DNA of 64,000 nt from Streptomyces albofaciens JCM 4342 (lineage in GTDB: Bacteria; Actinomycetota; Actinomycetes; Streptomycetales; Streptomycetaceae). The notes beneath the pieces are model-generated. The model worked only from the letters and a program-made list of their open reading frames with translations, had not been told where the DNA came from and searched no databases. A program made the position numbers and the translations under genes. How positions within the stretch are numbered: position 1 is the first letter of the stretch; each line of letters opens with the position of its first letter. Shown here piece after piece: positions 45,698-55,556 of this stretch. Location of the stretch: positions 62,001 through 126,000 of the forward strand of contig NZ_PDCM01000002.1 of assembly GCF_008634025.1 (NCBI RefSeq), in the 5' to 3' direction.

Positions 45698-48600
45698 TCA
45701 GCTCTCCCCGTCGGGTCCGGCCGGGTCGGCGACGATCAGGTCCGCGACCGTCCTGGCCACGTGTTGCACGTACGGTTCTTCCATGATCGTGAGGTGGTTG
45801 CCGGGCACGCTGACGACCTGGAGGGGGCCGTCGGTCATGTCGCTCCAGCCGTTGGTCGGGTCCTCGTGGCGGCTTCCGGCCGCGCCGTGCATCGCGGCGA
45901 GGACGTCCGGCAGCGGCTCGTCGGCACGGACCAGGGTGAGCCCCTGGTTCCCGGCCTCGGGCCGGTAGTTGAGCGTCGCGTGCCAGTTCGCTCGGTAGAC
46001 GTGGAAGAGCCGGCGTATGACGGCGCCCGAACTACCGGCCGGCAGGACGCCCTCCTCGGTCGCGATACGGGCGATGAAGTCGAACTTCTCCTCCAGTGAG
46101 GTCAGTTCGTCCGGTACGCGCTCCATCGGGGAGTCGCCGCCGCGTTCCAGCCAGAGCAGTTCCCAGAAGAACCACCCGAGCAGTGCGTCGTCGTTGTGCA
46201 GGTGGCGCTGTCCCTGGGTCAGCGCGGTGGTGTCCAGGAGCACCAGGCGGGTCACGTCCTCGCCGGCCGCCCGCAGCCGGCGTGCGATCTCGAAGGCGAC
46301 GAAGCCGCCGAAGGACCATCCGCCGATGGCGTACGGGCCGTGCGGTTGGACCGTGCGCAGCGCGGCGATGTAACTGTCCGCGATCTCCTCGACGGTGCGC
46401 AGCGGCGTGGTGCCGGGGTCTGCCCCGGCCGCCTGGAGCGCGTACAGCGGCTGGTCGTCGGGAAGGTGCCGGGCGAAGGGTACGTAGCACAGCACGTTGC
46501 CGCCCATGGGGTGGACCATGAACAGGGGCGGGCGGGTGCCCTGCGGGCGGATCGGCACCAGGGGGTCGTACGCGGCGACCGCGCCGCCCGCGCGCAGCCG
46601 CGCCGCGAGCCCGGCCGCGGTGGAGGTAGCGATGAACTGCGACAGCGGGATGTGCACGGCGTAGCGCTGTTCGATCTGGACCACCAGCCGCATCACGGTC
46701 AGGGAGGTGCCGCCCAGGTCGAAGAGGCTGTCGTGCACGCCCACGGCGGGCAGTCGCAGCAGGTCCGCCAGCATCTCGGCCACCGCGCTTTCGTAGGTGT
46801 CCTGCGGCGCGGCCTCGGCGGCTTCGGCCGTGGGGGCGAGCGGCATGGTGCGCAGGGCGGCGTCGTCCCGCTTGCCGCTGGGGGTCAGCGGCAGGTGCGC
46901 CACCCATCGCAGGTGGGAGGGCACCAGGTACTCGGGCAGCGTGGTGCGCAGCCGCTCGCGGATGGCGGTCAGGTCCGCGCTGGTGCCTTCGCCCACGAGG
47001 AAGGCGGCGAGGAGGCACTCGCCGTTCGGGTGCTGCCGGGCCACGACGGCGACGTCGCGCAGGTTCGGGAACTGTCCGGCCAGAGCGGTGACGGCCAGCT
47101 CCACCTCGGCCGGTTCGACGCGGAAGCCGCGCACCTTGACCTGGGTGTCGGCCCGGCCGGTGCAGACGATCGTCCGGTCGGGCAGCATGATCCCGAGGTC
47201 CCCGGTGTCGTAGAGCAGACGGCCCTCGCCTGCGAAGGGGTGCCGGACGAAGCGCTCCTTGGTCAGGTCGGGGCGGCCTTCGTAGCCGTCGGCCAGGCAG
47301 GTGCCGCCGAGGTGGATGGTGCCGCGTACTCCGGCGGGCACCGGGCGCATCCGTTCGTCCAGTACGTGCGCCTCGGCGCCGTCGACGGGGCGTCCGATCG
47401 GGGGCAGTGCGGGGAAGGCGGCCGGGTCGCCGGTCATGGTGAAGGTGGTGGCGACGTGGGTCTCGGTCGGCCCGTACTGGTTCTCCAGGACGGCGCCCGG
47501 CAGTGCGGCGCACAGCCTGCGGATCTCCGGGGTGACGCGCAGCTGCTCACCGGAGGAGATCAGCACCCGCAGCGCCCCGGGGGTGATGTCCAGTGCCTGG
47601 GCGGTCTCGGCCAGTTGCTGCAGTGCCACGTAAGGGAGGAAGACCCGCTCGATGCCCTCGCGGTCGATCAGGCGCAGCAGCTGGGGCATGTCGCGCCGCT
47701 CGGCGTCGTCCACCAGGTGCAGCGTGCCGCCGGAGCACAGTGTGGAGAAGATCTCCTGGAAGGAGACGTCGAAGCTCAGGGGCGCGTACTGGAGGGTGGC
47801 GCCGCCCACGGCGCCGCTGGTGGCCTGTGTCTGCCAGGCGACCAGGCCGGCCAGCGAGCGGTGCGGCATGGTCACGCCCTTGGGGCGGCCGGTGGAGCCG
47901 GAGGTGAACAGGACGTAGGCGGTGCTGTCGGCGGAGATCTGCGCCGGGGGCTCGGTGGCGGGGAACTCCGCCGCAGGGTCAGTGGCGGGGACCTGCGCTG
48001 AAGGGTTCGTGGCGGCCTCGGTCACCGACTCGGCGGGCAGCAGCAGTGACCGGTCGGTGACGAGGTGGGCGTGGGCGGCGTGGGCGATCACGCGGAAGGG
48101 CCGGACCGCATCCAGCATCATGGCCAGCCGCTGGGCGGGGTAGCCGACGTCGAGCGGCACCACGGCGCACCCGGCCCGCACGACGCCCAGGACCACGGCG
48201 ATGGTCTGCGGTGAGCGGTCCATGGCGATCCCGATCCGGGCCTGGAGCGGGGCGCCGAGCGCGCACAGCCGCCGGGCGACCCGGTCGGCCGTCTCGGCCA
48301 GCCGCGCGTAGCTCCACCGCTCCTGTCCCATCGCCAGGGCGGTGGCGTCCGGGGTGCGGGCAGCCTGGCGCAGGAAGCTTTCGACGACGGTGGGCCGGGG
48401 TGTGGCCCTGGCGAGGGCCGGCCGCGGGGCGAGGAAGGCGAAATCGGGCTCCGCGTGCGGTTCCTCCACCAGCTTGCGCAGGATCTGCTGGTAGCCGTGG
48501 GCGAACAGGCGGGCCTGCTCCGCGGTGAATCCGTGGCTGCCATGGTCGATCCGCAGCCACACGCGGCCGCTGTCCGGTTCGGTGATCGCGTTCACCAGGA

Positions 48601-51600
48601 GCCGGAAGTCGGTCTCTTCCCAGGTGCGGAAGGTGCGCAGCCGTATGTCCGGCAGCGCCAGGACCTCGGACAGCTGGTGGAAGTGCACATAGTTGAAGGC
48701 GGTGTCCAGGACCGGGCCGCCGTGGTCCTCCTGGACGGCGCTCAGCGGGTAGCGCCGGTGGGGGTGGCAGTCCTGTTCCTGCCGGAAGGCTTCGCGTGCC
48801 ACGTCCAGCCATTGGGCCTGTGCGACGTCCAGGCGCAGGGGCACGGTGTTCAGGAAGAGCCCGGTGGTGCGTTCGGCGTGGGCGAGTTCGGGCCGCCCGT
48901 GGGTGATCAGCCCGGTGGTGACGTCGTGGGTGCCGGCGAACATGGCCAGGGTCAGGCAGTGCGCCGCGAAGAGCACGGACTTCGTGGGCAGGCCGCGCTC
49001 GGCGGCGAACGTGCGTACCCGGGCGATGAGGTCGTCGGGCAGGTCGGTGCGGTGTGAGGCCGGTTCCCGGCCGGCGGCGGGCAGGTGCGTCCCGAACGGT
49101 TCGATGTGCAGCGGTTCGCAGCCGGCCAGCTTCTCCTTCCAGTACCGCCGCGCCTCGGCGGACTGCAGGGCGGCCCGCTCCTCCCGTACGTAGGACGCCG
49201 CCGAGGGCGGGACCGTGCCGTCGACGGGGCCGATGCCCAGGCCCAGGCCGTGCGCGTAGTCCTGGAGGAGTTCCTGGAGGAGGTTGGCCACGCTGCCGCC
49301 GTCGAGCAGCGCGTGGTGGAAACTGAGGACCAGTTCGACGGCCCCGGGCCGCACGTGGGCCCGCAAGAGGTACAGCGGCGCCCGGTCGAAGACGTAGGCG
49401 TGATGGCGGCGCTGTTCGATGTGCGCGCGGACCTCGGCGTCGGCCGCGGCAGCATCCAGCGGGCGCAGATCGACGATGTCCAGGCCGCCGGGCGCCTGCG
49501 GGCGGACGATCTGCAGCGGCTCGGAGAAGCCCGCCAGGTCGAAGGCGGAGCGCAGCGCCGGATGGCGCGCCACCAGCCGGTCGAACGACCGGCGGAACGC
49601 TGCCGCGTCCCAGGGCAGTTCGAGGGTGTACTGGAAGACGTCCTTGTACGTGGCGGACTTCTCGCGTCTGCGGCTGTGGTAAAGCAGGCCGAGCTGAAGC
49701 CGGGTGAGCGGCCAGGCGTCCTCGGCGCCTTCCAGGCGGGCCCGGTCCACGCCGGAGACGAGGGCGAACGGGGCGGGAGCGGCGTCGCCGCCGGGCGCCG
49801 CCAGGCTTTCGACGAGCGGGGCCAGTCCGGCCACCGTCGGGTTGCGGATCAGGTCGGTCAGGGAGAACCGCAGGCCCCGTGCTTCGGCCTGGGCCCGCAC
49901 CTTGAGCATGAGGATCGAGTCGCCGCCGAGGGTGAAGTAGTCGTCGTGGACGCCGACGGCGTCGTGGCCGAGCACCCCGGCCCAGACCTCGGCCAGGACT
50001 GCCTCGGTACGGTTGCGCGGCGGCCGGCCGGTGGCGGGCTCGGCGGCATCCCGGGGCAGGGGCAGCGCGCGGCGGTCGGCCTTGCCGTTCGGGGTCAGCG
50101 GAACGGCGTCGATCCGCACGAAGAAGGCCGGGACCATGAACACCGGCAGCTTGTGCGCGAGCAGGTCGCGCAGGTACGCGGGGTCGATGGCCGCGTCGGC
50201 GACGTAGTAGCCGACGAGGTGGGTGCCGCGGGTGGCGGTGGTGCGGTCCACGACGATGGCGTCGCGGACACCGGGCAGGGAGCGCAGGGCACCGGCCACC
50301 TCGCCCGGCTCCACGCGGTTGCCCCGGACCTTGACCTGGCCGTCGATCCGCCCGAGGTACTCCAGGGTGCCGTCGGCCAGCCATCGTGCGAGGTCACCGG
50401 TGCGGTAGAGGCGCCCGTCCCGGGTGAACGGGTCGCGGACGAACTTCTCGGCGGTCAGTTCCGGACGGTCCAGATAGCCCCGCGCGACCCCGGCGCCGCC
50501 GATGCACAGCTCACCGGCGACCCCCACCGGCTGGGGCTGGTCGCCGGGGCCCAGCACGTACAGACGGGTGTTGTCGATCGGCCGGCCGATGGGGACCCGG
50601 GTGACGCTCCGGGCGGAGGCGTCCGGGCAGTCGTAGTACGAGACGTCGACCGTGGCCTCGGTCGGCCCGTACAGGTTGACCAGCCGAACCGGACCCTGCG
50701 CACCGGATGTGCCGACGACGCGGCGGAACTGCTCGACCCGCTCCGGCGGCAGGGCCTCGCCGCTGCAGAAGACGTACCGCAAGGACGCCAGGCCCGCGCG
50801 GGCCTCGGGCAGTCCATGCACCAGGTCGAGGAACGGGCCGAGCATCGAGGGCACGAAGTGCACGACGCTGACCCGCTGCTCACGGATGGTCCGCAGGATC
50901 TGACGCGGGTCCTGCTGGCCGCCGGGCGGCAGCAGGGCCACCACCGCGCCCTCCAGGGCCCACCAGAACAACTCCCACACCGAGACGTCGAAGGAGACCG
51001 GCGTCTTCTGCAGCAGGACGTCGCCGTCGCCCAGCGGATAGCGGCGCTGCATCCAGGCAAGGCGGTTGACGACGCTGTGGTGCTCGACCATCACGCCCTT
51101 GGGCCGGCCGGTCGAGCCCGAGGTGTAGATGACGTAGGCCAGGTCGCGGGCGCCGGCCAGCGGCGGGAGCGGGGCGCCGTCGGCCTGCAGCAGTTCCTCT
51201 ATAGGGCGCACCTTCGTCCCGTCGGATCCGTCGGAGGCGCCGGACCCTTCGGGCCCGTCGGAGGCCGGGCCGGTGCGCAGGCCGGTGGCGGCGTCAGGGC
51301 CGGTGCCGGTGCCGATGTCCAGGCGGGTACCGGTACCGGTACCGGTACCGTCGATGATCACCACCTTGGCGCGGCTGTCTTCCAGCAGGAATCTCACGCG
51401 TTCGGACGGGTAGCCGGGGTCCACCGGTACGTAGGCGCCCCCCGACTTCAGCGTGCCCAGGATGGCCACCAGCAGCTGGGGCCCCCGCTCCATCATCACC
51501 GCGACCCGGTCGTCGGGGCCGACGCCCTCCTCGCGCAGGGCCCGGGCGACCCGGTTGGCCCGTTCGTCCAGTTCGGCGTAGGTCAGCGTCTCGCCGGTGG

Positions 51601-53095
51601 CGCCGATGACGGCGGTCTGCCCCGGGCGGCGGGCGGCCTGCTCCTCGAACAGGGAGTGGAGCGTGGCCCGGTCCGCGTAGGGCACCGTCGGACCGTGGCT
51701 GCGCACCGCGGTCAGGTCCTCGTGTTCGGCGGGCTCCAGCATCGGGACGGCCGACGCGGGCTCGTCCAGCATGTCCACGCCGTGCTCCAGCAGCGTTGCC
51801 AGGTGGCCGGCGACCGAGGCGATGGGCAGGTCCTCGTCGAAGACATCGAGGGCGTAGTCCAGGTCGATGCGCAGGTCGGACGTGCCCCCGAAGGCGAACA
51901 CCATCACGCCCAGGGCGTCCTGATCATGCGAGGGGGCCACCACGGCGGGCTGCCGTTCGAGGCCCGGCACCGGTGACGGCCAAGCCCAGTTCATGTAGGA
52001 GAGCGTCACGTCGAAGAGCCGGCGGGGGCCCTCGGCCGACGGGGGCAGTTCCCTCAGGACGTCGCCCAGCGAAAGCCGTTGATGGCGCTGAAGCGCACGG
52101 GCCGCCTTCTCGGTTTCGGCGACGAGTTCACGTACCGTTCGTCCGCCGAGCGCCGGGATGCGCAGCGGCAGCGTGTTGGCGAACTGGCCGAGAATGTCTT
52201 TGTGGTGCTCTTCCGGACGGTTGAGTAAGGGGATGCCCAGCGCCACCTCCTGACCGCGGTGCAGCCGCGTCAGCCAGGTACCGAACATGGCGGCGACGTA
52301 GGCGAACGGCGAGCAGCCGGCGGCACGGACCCGTTCGGCGATACGGCCCTTGACGACGAACGAATGGCGGCCGCGCCCGCTCCCGCCGGCCGTGCCCGTG
52401 AAGAGCGCGGGCGCCGCGCCGGCGAGGGTTTCCCGGTGGAACGCACGGTCACGATCGCTCTCGGCACCGGCGCGGTAGGCGGCTTCCTCCTCGACGAACG
52501 CCAGGTAGGAAGCGGGCTCGTGGCACCCCGCGCGCTCCCCGCCGCCGCCCGTGGCCCGCGCGTAGTCCTCAAGGATCTCCTGGCTCAGCCGGTTGAGGGA
52601 CCAGCCGTCGATGATGATGTGGTGTGTCTTGACATACAGGTGCGTGATGTCCGCGCTCTCCACCAGCAGTGTGGCTTCGGCCAGCGCGCCGCCGTCCGTG
52701 AGTGGCATCGCCGTCGCCAAGGAGCGCCGCATCCACGCCAGGCACGCGACGTCCGGTTCGGGCTCCTGCGCAAGGTCCACCCTGCGGACCCGCACGCCCT
52801 CGTCCCCCACCCACTGAAAAGGCGTCCCCGCCTCCTCGCCGAACCGCAGCCGGAACACCTCATGGCGATTCAGCGCACGTGCGATGCACTCGGCGAGCAC
52901 ATCGAGATCAAGCCCGCCCCGCAGCCGGTCGTGGAGAATGCAGTTGAACTGCGGGGACTGCGGAGCCTGAGAACTGGCGGCCCAGATATCGCGTTGGTAG
53001 GCCGTCAGCGGGCTCCGCGCGTGGCCGTTCACCTGCGCCTGTTTTCCCGGGAGGGTTGATTCGGCAACCACGATCCTCTTCATGATCGGCATCAT
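45698..53095 (-). CDS. bimodular NRPS, C-A-T-C-A-T-TE
   Basis: The 2465-aa synthetase has these parts. C1: HHIIIDG near residue 157. A1: TSGSTGRPKG near 659 and FDVSVWELF near 705. T1: LGGDSI near 1057. C2: HHALLDG near 1262. A2: TSGSTGRPKG near 1733 and FDVSFQEIF. T2: LGGTSL near 2129. TE: GGWSFGGF near 2261, with Asp in LLDTTAL and His in PGNHLTIMEEP. The A1 specificity residues read D-V-W-H-F-S-L-V-D-K, the serine code of EntF. A2 reads about D-V-Q-F-I-S-Q-V-A-K, closest to proline codes, less certain. No epimerase is present. A C domain at the start suggests an acyl starter. Acyl-Ser-Pro with an FAD monooxygenase matches pyrrolizidine alkaloid loci such as pyrrolizixenamide and legonmycin. 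Confidence 0.95.
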   Translation of the reverse strand: MMPIMKRIVVAESTLPGKQAQVNGHARSPLTAYQRDIWAASSQAPQSPQFNCILHDRLRGGLDLDVLAECIARALNRHEVFRLRFGEEAGTPFQWVGDEGVRVRRVDLAQEPEPDVACLAWMRRSLATAMPLTDGGALAEATLLVESADITHLYVKTHHIIIDGWSLNRLSQEILEDYARATGGGGERAGCHEPASYLAFVEEEAAYRAGAESDRDRAFHRETLAGAAPALFTGTAGGSGRGRHSFVVKGRIAERVRAAGCSPFAYVAAMFGTWLTRLHRGQEVALGIPLLNRPEEHHKDILGQFANTLPLRIPALGGRTVRELVAETEKAARALQRHQRLSLGDVLRELPPSAEGPRRLFDVTLSYMNWAWPSPVPGLERQPAVVAPSHDQDALGVMVFAFGGTSDLRIDLDYALDVFDEDLPIASVAGHLATLLEHGVDMLDEPASAVPMLEPAEHEDLTAVRSHGPTVPYADRATLHSLFEEQAARRPGQTAVIGATGETLTYAELDERANRVARALREEGVGPDDRVAVMMERGPQLLVAILGTLKSGGAYVPVDPGYPSERVRFLLEDSRAKVVIIDGTGTGTGTRLDIGTGTGPDAATGLRTGPASDGPEGSGASDGSDGTKVRPIEELLQADGAPLPPLAGARDLAYVIYTSGSTGRPKGVMVEHHSVVNRLAWMQRRYPLGDGDVLLQKTPVSFDVSVWELFWWALEGAVVALLPPGGQQDPRQILRTIREQRVSVVHFVPSMLGPFLDLVHGLPEARAGLASLRYVFCSGEALPPERVEQFRRVVGTSGAQGPVRLVNLYGPTEATVDVSYYDCPDASARSVTRVPIGRPIDNTRLYVLGPGDQPQPVGVAGELCIGGAGVARGYLDRPELTAEKFVRDPFTRDGRLYRTGDLARWLADGTLEYLGRIDGQVKVRGNRVEPGEVAGALRSLPGVRDAIVVDRTTATRGTHLVGYYVADAAIDPAYLRDLLAHKLPVFMVPAFFVRIDAVPLTPNGKADRRALPLPRDAAEPATGRPPRNRTEAVLAEVWAGVLGHDAVGVHDDYFTLGGDSILMLKVRAQAEARGLRFSLTDLIRNPTVAGLAPLVESLAAPGGDAAPAPFALVSGVDRARLEGAEDAWPLTRLQLGLLYHSRRREKSATYKDVFQYTLELPWDAAAFRRSFDRLVARHPALRSAFDLAGFSEPLQIVRPQAPGGLDIVDLRPLDAAAADAEVRAHIEQRRHHAYVFDRAPLYLLRAHVRPGAVELVLSFHHALLDGGSVANLLQELLQDYAHGLGLGIGPVDGTVPPSAASYVREERAALQSAEARRYWKEKLAGCEPLHIEPFGTHLPAAGREPASHRTDLPDDLIARVRTFAAERGLPTKSVLFAAHCLTLAMFAGTHDVTTGLITHGRPELAHAERTTGLFLNTVPLRLDVAQAQWLDVAREAFRQEQDCHPHRRYPLSAVQEDHGGPVLDTAFNYVHFHQLSEVLALPDIRLRTFRTWEETDFRLLVNAITEPDSGRVWLRIDHGSHGFTAEQARLFAHGYQQILRKLVEEPHAEPDFAFLAPRPALARATPRPTVVESFLRQAARTPDATALAMGQERWSYARLAETADRVARRLCALGAPLQARIGIAMDRSPQTIAVVLGVVRAGCAVVPLDVGYPAQRLAMMLDAVRPFRVIAHAAHAHLVTDRSLLLPAESVTEAATNPSAQVPATDPAAEFPATEPPAQISADSTAYVLFTSGSTGRPKGVTMPHRSLAGLVAWQTQATSGAVGGATLQYAPLSFDVSFQEIFSTLCSGGTLHLVDDAERRDMPQLLRLIDREGIERVFLPYVALQQLAETAQALDITPGALRVLISSGEQLRVTPEIRRLCAALPGAVLENQYGPTETHVATTFTMTGDPAAFPALPPIGRPVDGAEAHVLDERMRPVPAGVRGTIHLGGTCLADGYEGRPDLTKERFVRHPFAGEGRLLYDTGDLGIMLPDRTIVCTGRADTQVKVRGFRVEPAEVELAVTALAGQFPNLRDVAVVARQHPNGECLLAAFLVGEGTSADLTAIRERLRTTLPEYLVPSHLRWVAHLPLTPSGKRDDAALRTMPLAPTAEAAEAAPQDTYESAVAEMLADLLRLPAVGVHDSLFDLGGTSLTVMRLVVQIEQRYAVHIPLSQFIATSTAAGLAARLRAGGAVAAYDPLVPIRPQGTRPPLFMVHPMGGNVLCYVPFARHLPDDQPLYALQAAGADPGTTPLRTVEEIADSYIAALRTVQPHGPYAIGGWSFGGFVAFEIARRLRAAGEDVTRLVLLDTTALTQGQRHLHNDDALLGWFFWELLWLERGGDSPMERVPDELTSLEEKFDFIARIATEEGVLPAGSSGAVIRRLFHVYRANWHATLNYRPEAGNQGLTLVRADEPLPDVLAAMHGAAGSRHEDPTNGWSDMTDGPLQVVSVPGNHLTIMEEPYVQHVARTVADLIVADPAGPDGES

Positions 53096-53129
53096 GCCGC
53101 CTCATGACTGGGCGTATCCCTGAAGTGTG

Positions 53130-53202
53130 TGGCGAAAACAGCACTTGTGTGGCGCGATTGGCATCTGTTGTGACATGAATGGGCAACTGACGTGGCGCGA
53201 AA
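53130..53202. promoter_or_regulatory. three TGGCG boxes upstream of the NRPS, AdpA-site-like
   Basis: TGGCGAAAAC (53130), TGGCGCGATT (53150) and TGGCGCGAAA (53193) lie 35-108 bp before the NRPS start. The middle one fits the AdpA consensus TGGCSNGWWY exactly; the third misses one position and the first is weaker. All point the same way. The stretch 53096-53440 holds no gene. Confidence 0.5.
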
Positions 53203-53439
53203 GGACATTTGCTGAGGCGACAACGGGGCAACCGCATCCCGGCTCCGGTGAACCGCGTACCGCTTCACACGCGAAGTGCCATTGCCACAGTGAACGGCGC
53301 TGGGCGTACGGACGGCCACCGCACACCCGGCACGTCCGGTGTCGCTCACCACGCTCGCGTCGTACATGCGCATACGGCGCCCACCACGGCCTGACGGCTG
53401 CTCATTGGGTGGGGCGGCCCCTTTCGAGGGCAGTCGAGC

Positions 53440-53830
53440 CGGGAAGACAATGATCAATAAGGTCGAGGCGGCGGCTTGCCTCCCGTTGTCCTGCAAGGGG
53501 CACTGGATGACGAGGGTTCCGTCGGCGATTCCATTCCGGCGACGTTCAGGGAAAGTCCGGTCGCCTGGTCGCTGACGTGGTGAGATCCGAAAAGGCCGGG
53601 ACGGGATGCTGCACGCCGAAGTTCTGGGTGCCGTTGGAATCGACGTGCGGATGACAGTCCCGAACGTCCATCTGTGCACCCGCCTTGCCGACGGGGCCGC
53701 CGCCGACATCCGGACACTTGCCACTCGCGGCACCGACGCTCCGGTCGAACAGGAGCTGGAAGCCGTCGGGCGCAGAGTCCACATCTGGTTGGTGCCGTTG
53801 CCGGAGTTAACGTCCGGCAACAGCGGTCAG
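53440..53830 (-). pseudogene. ricin-B-type lectin remnant
   Basis: Several minus-strand frames together give GNGTNQMWTL, PDGFQLLFDRSVGAASGKCPD, MDVRDCHPHVDSNGTQNFG and ATGLSLNVAGMES..ADGTLVIQ, which read as a QxW-type beta-trefoil lectin. At least two frame changes and no start codon make it non-functional. Confidence 0.45.
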
Positions 53831-53862
53831 CGGTCCGCGGTCAGCGGTCAGCGGTCAGCGGC
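53818..53862 (+). repeat. CAGCGGT heptamer array
   Basis: CAGCGGT or CCGCGGT occurs six times in tandem between the lectin remnant and the zinc-ribbon gene. It looks like a slippage product. Confidence 0.6.
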
Positions 53863-53871
53863 GGAAACAGG

Positions 53872-54090
53872 TCAGACGTGTGGCGGCATCCTGAACGGCT
53901 GGTCGAACGGCTCGTCCTCCCAGTAGGTACGCACGTTGCGGCACCCGGGCCGCGTACACATCCAGAACCCGTCCGGTGCCCGCCCCGTCTCCTCCCGCAC
54001 AATCCGCCGCTGCTCGCGGCTGTCCAATGCGACGTGCTGCTCCCGCGACCGGCAGGTCGCGCAGTACAACTCCCTCAAGTCCTTCGCCAT
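53872..54090 (-). CDS. small zinc-ribbon-like protein
   Basis: The 72-aa protein from the ATG at 54090 has two Cys pairs, YCATC and MCTRPGC, about 35 residues apart, followed by RNVRTYWEDEPFDQPF. This spacing suggests a single zinc ribbon. I recognise the type as a small conserved Streptomyces protein of unknown role. It may bind nucleic acid or act as an accessory subunit. Confidence 0.7.
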   Translation of the reverse strand: MAKDLRELYCATCRSREQHVALDSREQRRIVREETGRAPDGFWMCTRPGCRNVRTYWEDEPFDQPFRMPPHV

Positions 54091-54140
54091 ACCCCCACCG
54101 TCCCCGGCCTGTTTGGTTCCGGGAAGCCGCGCATGGGCCA

Positions 54141-54563
54141 TCTGTCGGCATGCACGTTCTCACCGAACTGGGCGGGCTCGGGGAAGCTCCCTGTAGGCGT
54201 AGGTGGGCCAGCTCCCGCGCGGTCGGAGCGGTGCGGGTGGCAGGTCTTGGATGCGCCAGGAGTTCAGTGATCCGCGACCACGGGCAGCTTGGCCTCTCCC
54301 CCGCAGGTCTGGCGACCAGTTCAGCCAGTTCAGCCCCGGACGACAGGGGCCGGCGTATCAGGACGGACGGCAAGAGGTCCCGGTACGCCGACAGGCGCTG
54401 AGGGGCGCTGAGGGCGCCGAACAGTGGTTCCGCGAACGGCCCAGGGCCTCAAGGTCGTTCTCCGTCGGTCCCCGCGCACGGCCCCGGTCGAGCTACTGAG
54501 CGGTGGCCCTGCCCCATCGATCTGCACTGCGGCGCCGCCTGCCGTTGGTCCCGCAGCATCGGA
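54141..54563. other. gene-free stretch
   Basis: A minus-strand frame from 54373 (SVLIRRPLSSGAELAELVAR, then CPWSRITELLAHPRPATRTA) reads well for about 60 codons, but I find no start signal or family. It may be a relic. Confidence 0.35.
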
Positions 54564-55556
54564 TCAGCTCCGTGCGGGGCCGTTGCTGCTCGGGGCGCGG
54601 CGCCGGAGGCGCACCACGACGGCCGCCACTACGGCTGCGCCGAGGAGTGTCCCGGCCAGGAGGCCGCCGTACGGTGCGGTGTCGAGCAACCGGTGGTCGC
54701 GCCACAGCCACAGCAGCGCGGCCGTGACCACTCCCGCGGCCGTGAAGCGCGCGCTTCGCCCGCCGCGTGCCAGGGCGGCGAACAGGAAGACCACCAATAC
54801 GGCCAAGGGCGCCAGGATCTCCGCCATCCACAGTGCCTGTGTGGTCCACACCGTCTCCCCGACGGAGCCTTTGACCCAGGCGATGGTATGGGTGAGGAAA
54901 CTGGCCACGGCCACGGCCGCGATCACTGTCCGGTCGCGGACGCGGACCGGCGGCAGGTCCGCCGGGCAGCACAGCAGGATCAAGGCGATCAGTACGGGAT
55001 AGAGGATATCCGAGGTGGCGGCCAGCGGGCGGTCCAGGTACTGGTGGTAGATGAGGTAGTCCGTCTCGAACACCCAGGTGGTCGCGGGCAGGGCCACGAC
55101 ACCGAACACGGCGAGCAGCCGCGCCGGCGCCCACCGTCCCGCGGCCCCGCACAGCAGCGCCAGCGCACAGGCCAACGTCACGCACTCATTGACGAGCCAC
55201 TCCACCCGGTCCGCAGTCCGCCCTCCGTCCGCCCATAGCTGCGCCGTCCAGTCGTCCGCCCACAGCGTGCTGTTCATCAGCACACCGAACAGAGCGGGGG
55301 CGCACACGACGGCCAGGACGTAGGGCGCGGCGGCAGCCAGAAAACGTCCGGGGCCGTCCGCGGAGGTCAGGCACAGATGCACCCGCAGCGCGTGCCGGAC
55401 CATGTCAGAGGCCTCTCGCAAGCGCACCAGGCGTCCGGCGTCCCGGATCGCCTCGGCATGGATGGCGGCGATCTCCGGCCCGTGCTCACGACGGTATGAC
55501 GCCGGGTACAGGCGCAAAAGCCGTGCGGCGCGGGCCTCTTCGGGGGACTCGGTCAC
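54564..55556 (-). CDS. membrane protein coupled to PadR regulator
   Basis: The 330-aa protein opens with a cytoplasmic helix pair (AARLLRLYPASYRREHGPEI, AAIHAEAIRDAGR) known from PadR-linked membrane proteins, then has seven or eight hydrophobic helices. The GTG start overlaps the PadR stop by 3 bp, so translation is coupled. The pair resembles widespread actinobacterial PadR/membrane-protein units of unknown function, perhaps stress-related. Confidence 0.85.
   Translation of the reverse strand: MTESPEEARAARLLRLYPASYRREHGPEIAAIHAEAIRDAGRLVRLREASDMVRHALRVHLCLTSADGPGRFLAAAAPYVLAVVCAPALFGVLMNSTLWADDWTAQLWADGGRTADRVEWLVNECVTLACALALLCGAAGRWAPARLLAVFGVVALPATTWVFETDYLIYHQYLDRPLAATSDILYPVLIALILLCCPADLPPVRVRDRTVIAAVAVASFLTHTIAWVKGSVGETVWTTQALWMAEILAPLAVLVVFLFAALARGGRSARFTAAGVVTAALLWLWRDHRLLDTAPYGGLLAGTLLGAAVVAAVVVRLRRRAPSSNGPARS

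Noticed and set aside
46196..48001. Plus-strand open frame of 601 codons within the NRPS TE/A2 region
   Set aside because: Shadow of the NRPS; composition Gly/Val/Gln-rich without motifs.
49085..51976. Plus-strand open frame of 963 codons inside the NRPS
   Set aside because: It runs antisense through conserved A and C domains and has no domain of its own.
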